A stretch of DNA of 64,000 nt, from assembly GCF_025631005.1 (NCBI RefSeq), contig NZ_JAOTPL010000003.1, positions 124,001 to 188,000 of the forward strand, given 5' to 3'. A program made the translations under genes and the position numbers. How positions within the stretch are numbered: position 1 is the first letter of the stretch; each line of letters starts with the position of its first letter. The DNA is from Haoranjiania flava. Lineage in GTDB: Bacteria > Bacteroidota > Bacteroidia > Chitinophagales > Chitinophagaceae. This document shows, one piece after another, positions 9,313-18,184 of this stretch. Below the pieces are notes generated by a model, which saw only the letters and a list, made by a program, of their open reading frames with translations, ran no database searches and was not told where the DNA came from.

Positions 9313-9741
9313 ATGAGCTTTGTAAAAGAATTTAAAGAATTTGCCGTAAAAGGCAATGCCATTGACCTTGCCGTTGGTGTGATCATTGGCGCAGCATTTG
9401 GTAAAATTGTGAGCAGCATAGTAGATGACCTCATTATGCCGGTAACAGGTGCTATCATTGGCAAGCTGGATTTCAGCAGCATGTACACCGTACTGAAAGG
9501 CTCCGTGCCTGCCGGCACCAAACTGGAAGAAGCGCGTAAAATACCTGATACAGCCATTTTCGCCTGGGGCAACTTCATCACCATCATTATTAATTTTATA
9601 CTGCTTGCACTGATTATTTTCTGGATGGTAAGGCTGATCAACAAGATCAGGAAAAAAGAAGCTGCAGTGCCCGCACCGCCGGCAGAACCCTCGTCTACAG
9701 ACAAGCTGCTGATGGAGATACGCGATGAGTTGAAAAAATAA
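9313..9741 (+). CDS. mscL: Large-conductance mechanosensitive channel MscL
   Basis: A 142-residue inner-membrane channel that opens under membrane tension to release solutes during osmotic downshock. The N-terminus MSFVKEFKEFAVKGNAIDLAVGVIIGAAFGKIV contains the amphipathic N-helix and the glycine-rich pore-lining TM1 (about 15-45). TM2 is at about 90-112 (FITIIINFILLALIIFWMV), followed by a charged tail. Length is usual for MscL. A clear terminator follows at 9770-9800. Confidence 0.97.
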   Translation: MSFVKEFKEFAVKGNAIDLAVGVIIGAAFGKIVSSIVDDLIMPVTGAIIGKLDFSSMYTVLKGSVPAGTKLEEARKIPDTAIFAWGNFITIIINFILLALIIFWMVRLINKIRKKEAAVPAPPAEPSSTDKLLMEIRDELKK

Positions 9742-9769
9742 ACGGATAATAATTTTATTGTAAATTCGC

Positions 9770-9800
9770 AAAGTCCTGAACATTCAGGACTTTTGTTTTT
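9770..9800 (+). terminator. Rho-independent terminator after mscL
   Basis: An 11 bp perfect inverted repeat (AAAGTCCTGAA and TTCAGGACTTT, two bases between) is followed by TGTTTTT. It lies 28 bases after the mscL stop and just before scpA. Confidence 0.8.
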
Positions 9801-9817
9801 GCTAAATATCTTATGTA

Positions 9818-10591
9818 TTGAACACACCCAACTACCAGATAAAATTAGATCATTTTGAAGGGCCGTTTGACCTGCTGCTTTTTTTTATTGAAAGAGATGA
9901 ACTGGATATTTACGATATACCGGTGGCAAAGATTACGGATGATTTCCTTTCTTTCATACACGAGCAAAAAAGCGTAAACATTGAGCTTAGCAGTGAGTTT
10001 ATCCTGTTTGTATCCACCCTGATGCGCATCAAGGCCAAAATGCTTTTGCCCAGGAAAGAATTAGACGATGCCGGCAATGAAATTGATCCCCGGCAGGAAC
10101 TGGTAGATAAAATCCTGGAATACAAAAAATACAAGCAGGCCTCGCTGGAACTCGCAGAGAAAGAAGCGCTCAGGCAACTGATGCAAAAACGCGGCAACCT
10201 GCAGCAGGAGCTGATAGATATTGGCGAAGAAGCAGCCGAAGGCACGGAAATAACCACCGTGAACATTTACAAGCTGATGAAGACTTTCGAGAAAGTGATG
10301 AAAAAGCTTCACGAAAGAAATAACAAACCCATTCATACCGTGATCCGCTACAACTACACCATGGAAGGCAGCCGCGACTATGTAATGGATGCAGTGAGTA
10401 AAGAAAAAGTAATGGCCTTTGAAAACCTGTTCAGCGTTTGCGAAGACCGCATTCATGCCATCTTTATTTTCCTGTCCCTGCTGGAACTGGCTCAGATGCA
10501 TTTCATGTCTATTGAAGTGCAGGAAGGCAGGAATAATTTTATAGTGGAATGGAATGAGGAGAGGGAAGAGGAAAATTTAAATGCCCCGTGA
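9818..10591 (+). CDS. scpA: Segregation and condensation protein A (kleisin ScpA)
   Basis: A 257-residue kleisin of the SMC-ScpAB condensin. The N-terminus is canonical (YQIKLDHFEGPFDLLLFFIERDELDIYDIPVAKIT; SMC-neck-binding part). The C-terminal winged helix contains ENLFSVCEDRIHAIFIFLSLLELAQMHFMSIEVQEG. The start is TTG at 9818; the ATG at 9813 is out of frame and stops after two codons, so TTG is the best start. scpB and smc are not in the window. Confidence 0.95.
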   Translation: MNTPNYQIKLDHFEGPFDLLLFFIERDELDIYDIPVAKITDDFLSFIHEQKSVNIELSSEFILFVSTLMRIKAKMLLPRKELDDAGNEIDPRQELVDKILEYKKYKQASLELAEKEALRQLMQKRGNLQQELIDIGEEAAEGTEITTVNIYKLMKTFEKVMKKLHERNNKPIHTVIRYNYTMEGSRDYVMDAVSKEKVMAFENLFSVCEDRIHAIFIFLSLLELAQMHFMSIEVQEGRNNFIVEWNEEREEENLNAP

Positions 10592-10698
10592 TTGGCAGAT
10601 ATCTATGAAGGTTGTGTTTGTGTATAATGTAGTTGTTGTTGCCGCAAACCACCGGGCGTTCCAGGTCTAATAAATCTTTGGCCGGGCAAAAGAAGAAA

Positions 10699-10725
10699 TT
10701 TCTCGCGAAGTGTACTTGCGAGAAA
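10699..10725. terminator. Strong hairpin between convergent scpA and the DUF6496 gene
   Basis: TTTCTCGC (10699-10706) pairs with GCGAGAAA (10718-10725), with an inner AAGT/ACTT stem and a single bulged G. It lies between two convergent genes. There is no U-run on the plus side, but the minus-strand transcript continues into a U-rich stretch, so it could stop transcription from the 10811-11062 gene. Confidence 0.45.
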
Positions 10726-10810
10726 ATCTTGGCAATAGAAGCAGTACTTTGCATAGAATCTTATCTGGATTATCTATGCAGCAACAATAGGAATGCGAAG
10801 ATCAATACTC

Positions 10811-11062
10811 TTACTTTTTTGCCGCTGCCTTCTTTGCCGCTTTTTTAGGAGCAGCTTTTTTGGCTGCAGCTTTCTTCGGGGCCGCCTGCTTAGCCTTTTT
10901 CGGCACTTTCATACCTTCTTCCTTTGCTTCTGAAATGCCGATGGCTATGGCTTGTTTGCGCGAAGTAACTTTATCTCCCGAAGAAGATTTTAATTTTCCT
11001 TCTTTAAATTCATGCATTACTTCGCCCACTTTATCGCTTGCTTTTTTAGAGTATTTTGCCAT
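10811..11062 (-). CDS. Small basic DUF6496-type protein with KAAAK histone-like tail
   Basis: An 83-residue very basic protein. The N-terminal part (1-55; KYSKKASDKVGEVMHEFKEG, SRKQAIAIGISEAKEEG) matches the DUF6496 pattern of small Bacteroidota proteins. The C-terminal 28 residues are low-complexity Lys/Ala repeats (KKAAAKKAAPKKAAKK), like the tails of histone H1-like DNA-binding proteins. It probably binds nucleic acid, though this is inferred only from charge and tail. The gene is convergent with scpA. Confidence 0.8.
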   Translation of the reverse strand: MAKYSKKASDKVGEVMHEFKEGKLKSSSGDKVTSRKQAIAIGISEAKEEGMKVPKKAKQAAPKKAAAKKAAPKKAAKKAAAKK

Positions 11063-11398
11063 GGTAAAAAATTTAATTGTTATTTGTCACCACAAATGCA
11101 GGTCCAAACAATGTTAAAGCACAGACAATTTGCAACAGGCGATAGGCAATGGCAAATCGCCAGATAATAACCGCTTGAATATGCAGGATACTAACCTATT
11201 TCAACGGCAAATAATCCTATACGTATCAGTTAAAAAATGCTTGCCGGAATAATTTGCCTGAGTAGACTTAAGCGCTTTCTGCACTTTAAGTGAAATCAGA
11301 CCCAATTAAAAAATACCGGAAAAGTGGTATTGACTGGATTTGAAGAAATAAAGATTTTTGTGTAAACAAAATTTCTTCAATCTATTAATTATAATCTA
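11063..11398. other. Intergenic region between divergent small basic protein and cytochrome genes
   Basis: This gap separates two divergent genes and must contain both promoters. The only structure seen is a small hairpin, AATACC/GGTATT, at 11312-11331. No exact TAnnTTTG box, repeat or RNA gene was recognised. Confidence 0.35.
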
Positions 11399-11977
11399 AT
11401 GAAAACAGCTTTATGCATTATGCTTATCGCCGGCGTAGGCTTTTTTGTTTCGTGCAACAATAGTCCGGAAGTTATAAATACACAGGAGCGTGTTGGTATA
11501 AACGATTCAGCGCTGGTTAGAAAGGGGGAACATTTAGTAATGATCGCAGGGTGCCATGACTGCCATTCGCCTAAGCGCATGGGGCCAAACGGACCGGAAA
11601 TAATTCTTGAAAAAATGTTATCGGGCTATCCTTCTGAACGTACGCTGCCGAAGTTTGATACTGCTCTGGCAAAACGCGGCATAGCCCAAATGAGCGAAGA
11701 TATGACCGCTGCCGCAGGTCCCTGGGGAATCAGCTTTGCATCAAACCTTACTCCGGATGGCACAGGCGCAGGCAGTTGGCCCCTGGAAAATCTTAAAAGA
11801 GCGCTAAGACATGGTAAGGCCAAAGGGCTTGAGTCGGGCAGGCTTCTGTTGCCTCCGATGCCCTGGTTTAATTACGTCAATTTTACAGATGAAGAAATAG
11901 AAGCGATTCATGCTTATCTAAAATCAATTACTCCCGTACAAAATATTGTTCCTCAGCCGGTGTTGTTCAAAAAATAA
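11399..11977 (+). CDS. Lipoprotein mono-haem c-type cytochrome
   Basis: A 192-residue lipoprotein with signal peptide ending FFVSC (Cys19). One haem c attachment motif, CHDCH, is at residues 52-56. The probable Met axial ligand is in LLPPMPWFNY near residue 155. The motif GISFASNLTPDGTGAGSW is typical of cytochromes of the alcohol/aldehyde dehydrogenase and sorbosone dehydrogenase-associated type. It should carry electrons at the periplasmic face or outer membrane. No partner dehydrogenase is adjacent. Confidence 0.85.
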   Translation: MKTALCIMLIAGVGFFVSCNNSPEVINTQERVGINDSALVRKGEHLVMIAGCHDCHSPKRMGPNGPEIILEKMLSGYPSERTLPKFDTALAKRGIAQMSEDMTAAAGPWGISFASNLTPDGTGAGSWPLENLKRALRHGKAKGLESGRLLLPPMPWFNYVNFTDEEIEAIHAYLKSITPVQNIVPQPVLFKK

Positions 11978-12125
11978 ATTAAATAGCTGTTTTAGGCACT
12001 TACCGCATCTATAGTACTATTTCAAATTTGGCAGGTTAGTAATTTGAGTAAATCCATTTTGTTTAAATGATGTTTCCTTTTGAATGATCATAGGCAAAGT
12101 CAAAAACGGTAAGAATTAAATTTAA

Positions 12126-12133
12126 TATTTTTG
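12126..12133 (+). promoter_or_regulatory. Promoter -7 box TATTTTTG before the glycosylase gene
   Basis: A TAnnTTTG match 32 bases before the ATG at 12166. The spacing is plausible, but no matching -33 element was assigned. Confidence 0.4.
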
Positions 12134-12165
12134 GTGCAATAAGATAATTTTTAAAACGAATTTTG

Positions 12166-12687
12166 ATGGCTCAACGGATTACTGCTGCTTACTTTCAGCA
12201 AAACAATGCTGTATTTGCAGCACGTGATCTTCTGGGTAAAACACTGATGCGGCGCTTTGAAGATGGCAGTGAGGTCCGTGCCACTATCACCGAAACTGAG
12301 GCATACTACGGCAGCGATGACCTTGCCAGCCATGCCAGCAAGGGGCGCACTGCGCGCACTGAAATTATGTTCGGCCCCGGCGGTTACGTATATATGTACC
12401 TGATCTATGGCCGCTATTGGCTGCTGAATATCGTTACGGGTACTGAAGGTACGCCGGAAGCAGTGCTTATTCGCGGGCTTAGTACAGTGTCCGGCCCCGG
12501 TAGAGTGGGTAACCTGCTGAAACTCGACCGCAGTTTTTACGGAGAAAACCTCGCTGTTTCTGAAAGGTTGTGGATTGAAGATTCCAAACTTGAGGGCAGG
12601 GTAACCACCGGCCCGCGTGTAGGCATAGACTACGCCGGTGAAGAATGGCGGCTAAAAGCGTGGCGGTTTATGTTGGAGGGGAAGTGA
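12166..12687 (+). CDS. DNA-3-methyladenine glycosylase (AAG/MPG family)
   Basis: A 173-residue single-domain base-excision repair glycosylase removing alkylated purines. Family signatures: AARDLLGKTLMRRFEDG, ITETEAYYGSDDLASHASKGRTARTEIMFGPGG (the Glu of TETEAY is the predicted catalytic base), VYMYLIYGRYWLLNIVTG and TTGPRVGIDYAGEEW. The ATG at 12166 is preferred over the overlapping TTG at 12163. The gene is convergent with mnmE. Confidence 0.95.
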   Translation: MAQRITAAYFQQNNAVFAARDLLGKTLMRRFEDGSEVRATITETEAYYGSDDLASHASKGRTARTEIMFGPGGYVYMYLIYGRYWLLNIVTGTEGTPEAVLIRGLSTVSGPGRVGNLLKLDRSFYGENLAVSERLWIEDSKLEGRVTTGPRVGIDYAGEEWRLKAWRFMLEGK

Positions 12688-12903
12688 GAGGTTGTTTTAT
12701 TGGCTGGCAATATAAAGGTAAATATACCCAGCCATTATGCTCCAGCAAGTTCGATCATTTGATTGAGAGCTTAAATTCTATCCAATTATTTATGAATATC
12801 AAACGAAAACAACCGTCTTTCCAATAACTCTAAATATTTCACCTGATTTTGCAAAGAAAAAAAAGATATCTTTAAAATTAGGTTGTTCTTTTCATAGAGC
12901 TTC

Positions 12904-14283
12904 CTACTTTCCAATACAAAATTTCCCGAAAATAGTCCCCAGGATGTCCCTGTCTACTTCTACCTGACCGGTGATTTCGCCGAGGTAATGCAGTGCGCGG
13001 CGGATGTCAAGCGCCAGGAGGTCGCCGGTAAGCCCGTTATCCATGCCTTCGCTGATGTCTGATAAGCTTTCGGCTATTTTCAGCAGGGCAGCATGGTGCC
13101 GCTCGTTGGTCACGATGGTGTTTTCTGTATTGATATCTCCGCCTACAGCCTTTTCATACAGCAGTTCCTTTAATGCGTCCATGCCGAAGCCGGTTTTGGC
13201 AGCGGTGATGTTTTGCGAAAGATGTGCATCCGGTAAATGGCTGGCTCCTGGCTGTTGTTGCCATTTATCAAACTTGGTGTGTACATCAATGGTTTTTTGG
13301 GAATAATCCTCCAGCCACGGGAAATCATCTTCTTCAGTGTCTGTCATATCTTTGAGGTGCAGGATAATGTCTGCTTTGGCAGCGTTTTGTTTGCTCCTTT
13401 CAATACCGAGGTTTTCAATAGTATCTGTGGAATGTTCGCGTATACCTGCGGTATCTATGAGCCTGAAAAGTACTCCGTTGATGTTCATGGTTTCCTCAAT
13501 CGTGTCGCGCGTGGTGCCGGCAATTTCAGAGACAATGGCACGTTCTTCATTGAGCAAAGCATTCAGCAGCGTGGATTTCCCGGCATTCGGCTTACCGATG
13601 ATGGCCACACTTACGCCGTTCTTGATAACATTGCCCAGCCTGAAGGATTCAATCAGATTCGAGATCTGCGAGCTGAGTATTGCAATCAGTTTCCTGAACT
13701 GGCCCCTGTCTGCAAACTCCACATCTTCGTCAGAGAAATCAAGTTCCAGTTCTATCAGCGCTGCAAAATTAATCAGTTCCTCGCGCAGCCTGTCCAGGTC
13801 ATTTTTAAAGCCGCCGCGCAACTGGTTCAGGGCAGTTTGTTGCGCAGCCTTTGACTGTGAAGCTATCAGGTCGCCGACAGCTTCCGCCTGGGTAAGGTCA
13901 AGCTTGCCATTTAAAAATGCGCGCTGCGTAAATTCACCAGGCATGGCCGGCCGCGCACCTTGCCTGATGAGCGCATGCAAAATTTGTTTTTGTATAAATA
14001 CAGATCCGTGGCAGGATATTTCAATAACATCTTCACCCGTATAGGAGTGGGGGCCTTTGTATAGCGATAGCACAACTTCATCCAGTGTTTCAGCGCCGTC
14101 CTTCAATGTGCCATAGTGAATGGTGTGTGAGGCTTGAGCGGACAGGTCTTTATGTTTAAAAAGCCGGTTGACTATCTCAAAGCTTTTTTGCCCGCTGACG
14201 CGTACAACAGCTATGGCGCCCATTCCCGGCGGTGTTGCTATGGCTACGATTGAATCGTTTCGTTGTGAAAAAATATCCTGCAT
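12904..14283 (-). CDS. mnmE: tRNA uridine-5-carboxymethylaminomethyl modification GTPase MnmE
   Basis: A 459-residue GTPase that, with MnmG, installs the cmnm5 group on the tRNA wobble uridine. The N-terminal formyl-THF-binding domain is DSIVAIATPPGMGAIAVVRVSG. A helical domain surrounds a G domain with P-loop GKPNAGKS (about 227-234), G2/G3 (EIAGTTRDT, DTAGIRE) and HTKFD in the G4 position. The C-terminus FGKFCIGK carries the catalytic Cys of the CIGK motif. It is complete and of usual length. Confidence 0.98.
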   Translation of the reverse strand: MQDIFSQRNDSIVAIATPPGMGAIAVVRVSGQKSFEIVNRLFKHKDLSAQASHTIHYGTLKDGAETLDEVVLSLYKGPHSYTGEDVIEISCHGSVFIQKQILHALIRQGARPAMPGEFTQRAFLNGKLDLTQAEAVGDLIASQSKAAQQTALNQLRGGFKNDLDRLREELINFAALIELELDFSDEDVEFADRGQFRKLIAILSSQISNLIESFRLGNVIKNGVSVAIIGKPNAGKSTLLNALLNEERAIVSEIAGTTRDTIEETMNINGVLFRLIDTAGIREHSTDTIENLGIERSKQNAAKADIILHLKDMTDTEEDDFPWLEDYSQKTIDVHTKFDKWQQQPGASHLPDAHLSQNITAAKTGFGMDALKELLYEKAVGGDINTENTIVTNERHHAALLKIAESLSDISEGMDNGLTGDLLALDIRRALHYLGEITGQVEVDRDILGTIFGKFCIGK

Positions 14284-14296
14284 CCATTCGTTTTTT

Positions 14297-14304
14297 CAAA
14301 AGTA
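14297..14304 (-). promoter_or_regulatory. Promoter -7 box TACTTTTG of mnmE
   Basis: On the minus strand TACTTTTG lies 13 bases upstream of the mnmE ATG, matching TAnnTTTG. Confidence 0.4.
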
Positions 14305-14407
14305 AATTAAATTATTTAGTTAATGAATTAGCAGCATATTTAGCGGTTGTGCAGCCCTCGCCAAATAAAATTGTAAATTGCAGCCTCAGTAAATTAATGA
14401 TACACAC

Positions 14408-16009
14408 ATGACCAGGAAATTTATTTTAATCACTTTTTCTTTTACAATTTTTTTCTTACAGGCAGCAACCGCACAGAAAGCTGTACCGCGCGATTGGCAT
14501 GTCCTTGATTTCGATACCGACAGTATCTACGGCATCAGCCTGCAGAAAGCTTATGATGCATTACAGGGCAGAACGCCTCAGTCTGTAGTTGTTGCTGTGA
14601 TTGACTCCGGCGCCGATACTTTGCAAAACGACCTGAAAAATGTATTGTGGGTAAATCAAAAAGAAATTCCGCACAACGGCATTGATGATGACCGCAACGG
14701 CTATGTAGACGATGTACACGGCTGGAATTTCCTGGGCGCTAAGAATGATGCGCGAAAAAATGTAAACAAGGATTCTTACGAAGCAGAACGCGTTTATTTT
14801 AAATATAAACCGCTGTTTGAAAATAAGCCTGCCGGTAAAATAAAAAGAAGGTACCGTAAAGCATATGCCGATTGGGTGAAATCCAAAGAGCTGATCATTG
14901 AAAGGTCTTCATCAGAGATCAGCGCTATAGAAAGAGTGGCTGCCATGTTGCCTGAATTGCAGGAGCCGTCAAAAGTGATAGGCGAAAATTTTACACGGGA
15001 AGACGTGATAAAGTTTGAGCCTGCAGACGATAAACAAAGAGCGCTCAAGCAAATCTATCTTTCGCTTTTTACCCGGGTGCCCAAAAGTGTCACTTCAGCC
15101 AATTTAGATGCTGAAATAAAGAAAGTGCTGGAAGAAAAAAGAAGTAAGCTTGCATTGCCGGTTACGCCACCGCAGGATTTCCGCGGCCAAGTGGTTGGAG
15201 ATAATTACGCCAGCATCCGTGATAAATATTATGGCAACTACAACATTGCAGCGCCTGACGTCATGCATGGTACTCATGTATCCGGCATCATTGGTGCACA
15301 GAGAGACAACAATACAGGCATGAACGGCGTAGCTGATCATGTGAAGCTTATGCAGATCCGTGCTGTGCCTGACGGCGATGAGCACGATAAAGATATTGCG
15401 CTCGCCATCCGCTACGCAGTGGACAACGGCGCAAAAATTATCAACATGAGTTTTGGTAAAAGGGTTTCTCCCGAAAGACAGTGGGTAGAGAAGGCGCTGC
15501 GCTATGCCGAAAGAAAAAATGTGCTGATAGTACATGCTGCCGGCAATGACAGCAGGCTGATTGATAACGATCCCAATTATCCCACACAATTTTATGGCAG
15601 GAATGACCGTAAAACTTTTAAAAATATAATCACCGTAGGCGCAAGCGGGGCCACCAAATCCACGGTGGTAGCCAGGTTCAGCAATTTCGGTAAGAAAAGT
15701 GTAGATGTATTTGCTCCGGGTGTAGGTATTTATGCTACGCTTCCGGGGGCAGATAGTTATGGCCCTTTGAGCGGCACCAGCATGGCTTCGCCTGTAGTGG
15801 CAGGTATTGCCGGTTTGCTGAAAGCTTATTTTCCGAAATTAACGGCGGTGCAATTAAAGCATATTATTGAGCAATCTGCTGTAAAAATTGATTTTGATGT
15901 TACCAACCCTGCCACAAAGCAGCCCGCTTCCTTATCAGAGCTTAGCAGGACAGGTGGCATTGTAAATGCATACCAAGCTGTGATGCTGGCCAGGCAAATG
16001 CATCCATAG
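14408..16009 (+). CDS. Secreted S8 (subtilisin-like) serine peptidase
   Basis: A 533-residue exported protease with signal peptide (about 1-22, FFLQAATAQ). The catalytic triad is visible: Asp66 in VVAVIDSGAD, His287 in MHGTHVSGI and Ser458 in SGTSMASPVVAG. A long insertion of about 200 residues between Asp and His (ERVYFKYKPLFENKPAGK onwards, charged and helical) is characteristic of a Bacteroidota S8 subgroup. There is no C-terminal sorting domain. Its target is unknown. The gene ends 21 bases from the convergent MerR-type gene. Confidence 0.95.
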   Translation: MTRKFILITFSFTIFFLQAATAQKAVPRDWHVLDFDTDSIYGISLQKAYDALQGRTPQSVVVAVIDSGADTLQNDLKNVLWVNQKEIPHNGIDDDRNGYVDDVHGWNFLGAKNDARKNVNKDSYEAERVYFKYKPLFENKPAGKIKRRYRKAYADWVKSKELIIERSSSEISAIERVAAMLPELQEPSKVIGENFTREDVIKFEPADDKQRALKQIYLSLFTRVPKSVTSANLDAEIKKVLEEKRSKLALPVTPPQDFRGQVVGDNYASIRDKYYGNYNIAAPDVMHGTHVSGIIGAQRDNNTGMNGVADHVKLMQIRAVPDGDEHDKDIALAIRYAVDNGAKIINMSFGKRVSPERQWVEKALRYAERKNVLIVHAAGNDSRLIDNDPNYPTQFYGRNDRKTFKNIITVGASGATKSTVVARFSNFGKKSVDVFAPGVGIYATLPGADSYGPLSGTSMASPVVAGIAGLLKAYFPKLTAVQLKHIIEQSAVKIDFDVTNPATKQPASLSELSRTGGIVNAYQAVMLARQMHP

Positions 16010-16030
16010 GCAATATGTGTAGAGGCGGGT

Positions 16031-16837
16031 TTAGTTGTCCAGGTTGGCTTTTATTTCCAGCAGGAAGCCTTTGAATTTATTCAGCGACTGGATGATCTTT
16101 AAGTTGGCCTCTACATTTTCCTTGTTGGTTTTCAGGTATTTTCTTGCGCCATCAATGGTAAATTTTCTCTGGCGCAGCAGGTAGTAGATCACCTGCAGGT
16201 TTTTTATATCTTCCGGGCGGAAAAGCCTGTCGCCTTTGCGGTTCTTGCGCGGTTTTAAAACCGGGAATTCATTCTCCCAGAAGCGTAGCAAAGAATTATT
16301 TACCCGGAACCATCTGGCTACTTCGGTAATGGAGTAATATTGTTTTTTAAAAAGATCCTCGTCGTCCGGAACGCTTATCAGGTCTGCTTCGGTGTCTATC
16401 TCTTTGAAAGATTTCCTGCCGCGTTTTCTTACAGTAGTGATTTTTTCGCCAGGCTTAAAAGAAGTTGTTTCCATGGCAGCTTCTTCTTCAAAAACATCTT
16501 CCACTACGTCTGTTCCACCAACTTCTTCCGGTTGAAAATTCATGCCGGCTATTTCTTCTTCTTTTTCAAAAGAAATCATATCTGCCTCTTCTTCAATCAC
16601 TGCCTCCTCTTGTTGTGGTAAGTTTTCTATAGGCGTTGCGATAGGCTCTGCCACAAACAAGGTAAATGTAAAGTTTAATGCTGCCGGCTTATCTGCTTCC
16701 TGCAGCTCTTTATCTTCCCGAGATACAACTTCGCCTGCAACCGTTTCTGTCAGCGGCATTCCGGGTGTTATTATGGCATCTTCATTCCCGGCGGGCTGCG
16801 TTTCGCCAAAATCAAAAAGAGAAAGCTGTTGTGTCAT
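16031..16837 (-). CDS. MerR-family transcriptional regulator with long acidic N-terminal extension
   Basis: A 268-residue protein. The C-terminal 110 residues hold a MerR winged helix-turn-helix (KQYYSITEVARWFRVNNSLLRFWENEFPVLKP, then GDRLFRPEDIKNLQVIYYLL) and a short helical tail. The first about 150 residues are acidic and low in complexity (EEEADMISFEKEEEIAG), probably disordered, with no effector-binding domain. Such proteins are common single-copy genes in Bacteroidota. The regulated promoter is not known. Confidence 0.9.
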   Translation of the reverse strand: MTQQLSLFDFGETQPAGNEDAIITPGMPLTETVAGEVVSREDKELQEADKPAALNFTFTLFVAEPIATPIENLPQQEEAVIEEEADMISFEKEEEIAGMNFQPEEVGGTDVVEDVFEEEAAMETTSFKPGEKITTVRKRGRKSFKEIDTEADLISVPDDEDLFKKQYYSITEVARWFRVNNSLLRFWENEFPVLKPRKNRKGDRLFRPEDIKNLQVIYYLLRQRKFTIDGARKYLKTNKENVEANLKIIQSLNKFKGFLLEIKANLDN

Positions 16838-16904
16838 ATTGTAAAATTAATAAAATTATCAATGGCGATAAAATTAGTAAGTAATTTAGATGATGCAAAC
16901 TCCG

Positions 16905-16912
16905 TATTTTTG
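16905..16912 (+). promoter_or_regulatory. Promoter -7 box TATTTTTG of the epimerase gene
   Basis: A TAnnTTTG match 24 bases before the ATA codon at 16937. It supports translation starting between about 16925 and 16960. Confidence 0.45.
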
Positions 16913-16936
16913 CAACTGAATTAAAAACAGTTAGCA

Positions 16937-17908
16937 ATACATACCAAAGAAACGATATTAGTTACTGGCGCAACGGGGCTTGTGGGTTCTCATCTTATAC
17001 AAAAGCTTGCATCCCGAGGCAATAGAATTATTGCATTGAGCAGGAGCGGCAAAAGTATTGCAGGCGCAGAAGGTTTTTCCTGTGATATATTGGATGTAGT
17101 GGAACTCGAAAATGCCATGAAGGGCGTAGATAAGGTCTATCACTGTGCGGCCGTGGTATCTTTTGACGGAGAAGAAAAGCAGGAGCTGTTCAACACCAAT
17201 ATACAGGGTACGGCCAATGTGGTGAATGAATGTATTGACGCCGGTGTAAAGAAGCTGGTGTATGTGAGTTCTGTAGCGGCATTGGGGCATCAGCCGGGGC
17301 AGAAGCCGCTCACGGAGGAAAATGAGTTTACGGGCAAAGGCTCTGTCTACGGCAAAACCAAGCATTTTGCTGAAATGGAAGTGTGGCGTGCCGGCTGCGA
17401 AGGACTGAATATAGCTATTGTAAACCCATCCATTATACTTGGTGCGGGCGACTGGAACAGCGGCTCCACGCAGCTGTTTAAATCTGCCTACGACGAGTTT
17501 CCTTACTATACCGAAGGGATACACGGCTTTGTGGATGTTAATGATGTGGCAGAAGCCATGATCAGGCTAATGGAATCAGGCATTTCCAACCAGCGATTTA
17601 TTTTAAATGCCGTAAATATTTCTTTTAAAGAACTTTTTACCAAAATAGCCCTTGCTATGGGCAGAAAGCCGCCGCATAAAAAGGTTAACAGGTTTATGGC
17701 GGAGCTCGTGTGGCGTTTATCTTATCTGTCGGCAAAGTTTTCCGGCAAAAAACCGTTGCTCACCAAAGAGACTGCGCGTTCTGCACAGGAGTCGGTTTAT
17801 TACAGCAATGAAAAGATATTGAAGGCGTTGCCCGGCTTTAGTTTTACACCGTTTGACGATACCATAAATCGTATTGCCGGCGAGTTGAAGAAGAGGTATA
17901 ATTTATAG
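16937..17908 (+). CDS. NAD-dependent epimerase/dehydratase (extended SDR), start codon non-standard
   Basis: An extended short-chain dehydrogenase: Rossmann motif ILVTGATGLVGSHL at the N-terminus, GVDKVYHCAAVVSF, VYVSSVAALG and the catalytic YGKTKHFAE (Tyr-x3-Lys). The frame has no ATG, GTG or TTG between the upstream stop at 16922 and the end of the GxxGxxG motif. The first standard start, GTG at 16982, would delete most of the NAD-binding loop. I therefore place the start at ATA 16937, giving MHTKETILVTG if read as Met; ATA 16955 is an alternative. An ATG-to-ATA change, a rare start codon or a sequence error are all possible. Substrate unknown. Confidence 0.85.
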   Translation: MHTKETILVTGATGLVGSHLIQKLASRGNRIIALSRSGKSIAGAEGFSCDILDVVELENAMKGVDKVYHCAAVVSFDGEEKQELFNTNIQGTANVVNECIDAGVKKLVYVSSVAALGHQPGQKPLTEENEFTGKGSVYGKTKHFAEMEVWRAGCEGLNIAIVNPSIILGAGDWNSGSTQLFKSAYDEFPYYTEGIHGFVDVNDVAEAMIRLMESGISNQRFILNAVNISFKELFTKIALAMGRKPPHKKVNRFMAELVWRLSYLSAKFSGKKPLLTKETARSAQESVYYSNEKILKALPGFSFTPFDDTINRIAGELKKRYNL

Positions 17909-18035
17909 CTGTAAAAGCGCCATTTATTAACAGATTCAACGGAAAACCATTAACTTTCGGCCTTTTGTTGTGTTAAAACAGCAGATAATAGGAAACTTTT
18001 TCGCAAATTTGCAATCTTACTATAATGGAACACAC

Positions 18036-18078
18036 AAAATCTACAGTTCTAATGTGAGACTAAAACCGTAGATTTTTT
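18036..18078 (+). terminator. Hairpin downstream of the epimerase gene
   Basis: AAAATCTACAGTT (18036-18048) pairs with AACCGTAGATTTT (18064-18076), with one A-C mismatch and a 15-base loop, ending in a U-run. It lies 128 bases past the epimerase stop and 107 bases before the next gene, so it may be a terminator or part of the next gene's leader. Confidence 0.4.
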
Positions 18079-18184
18079 CAAGTAAAAATATATTTATTGA
18101 TTCATAAATCAACTGATTAGAATAAAACAAAATCTGTGCCAAAGTGCTCAAATCGGATACAGTTGATACAAACCAGATTAGTAA

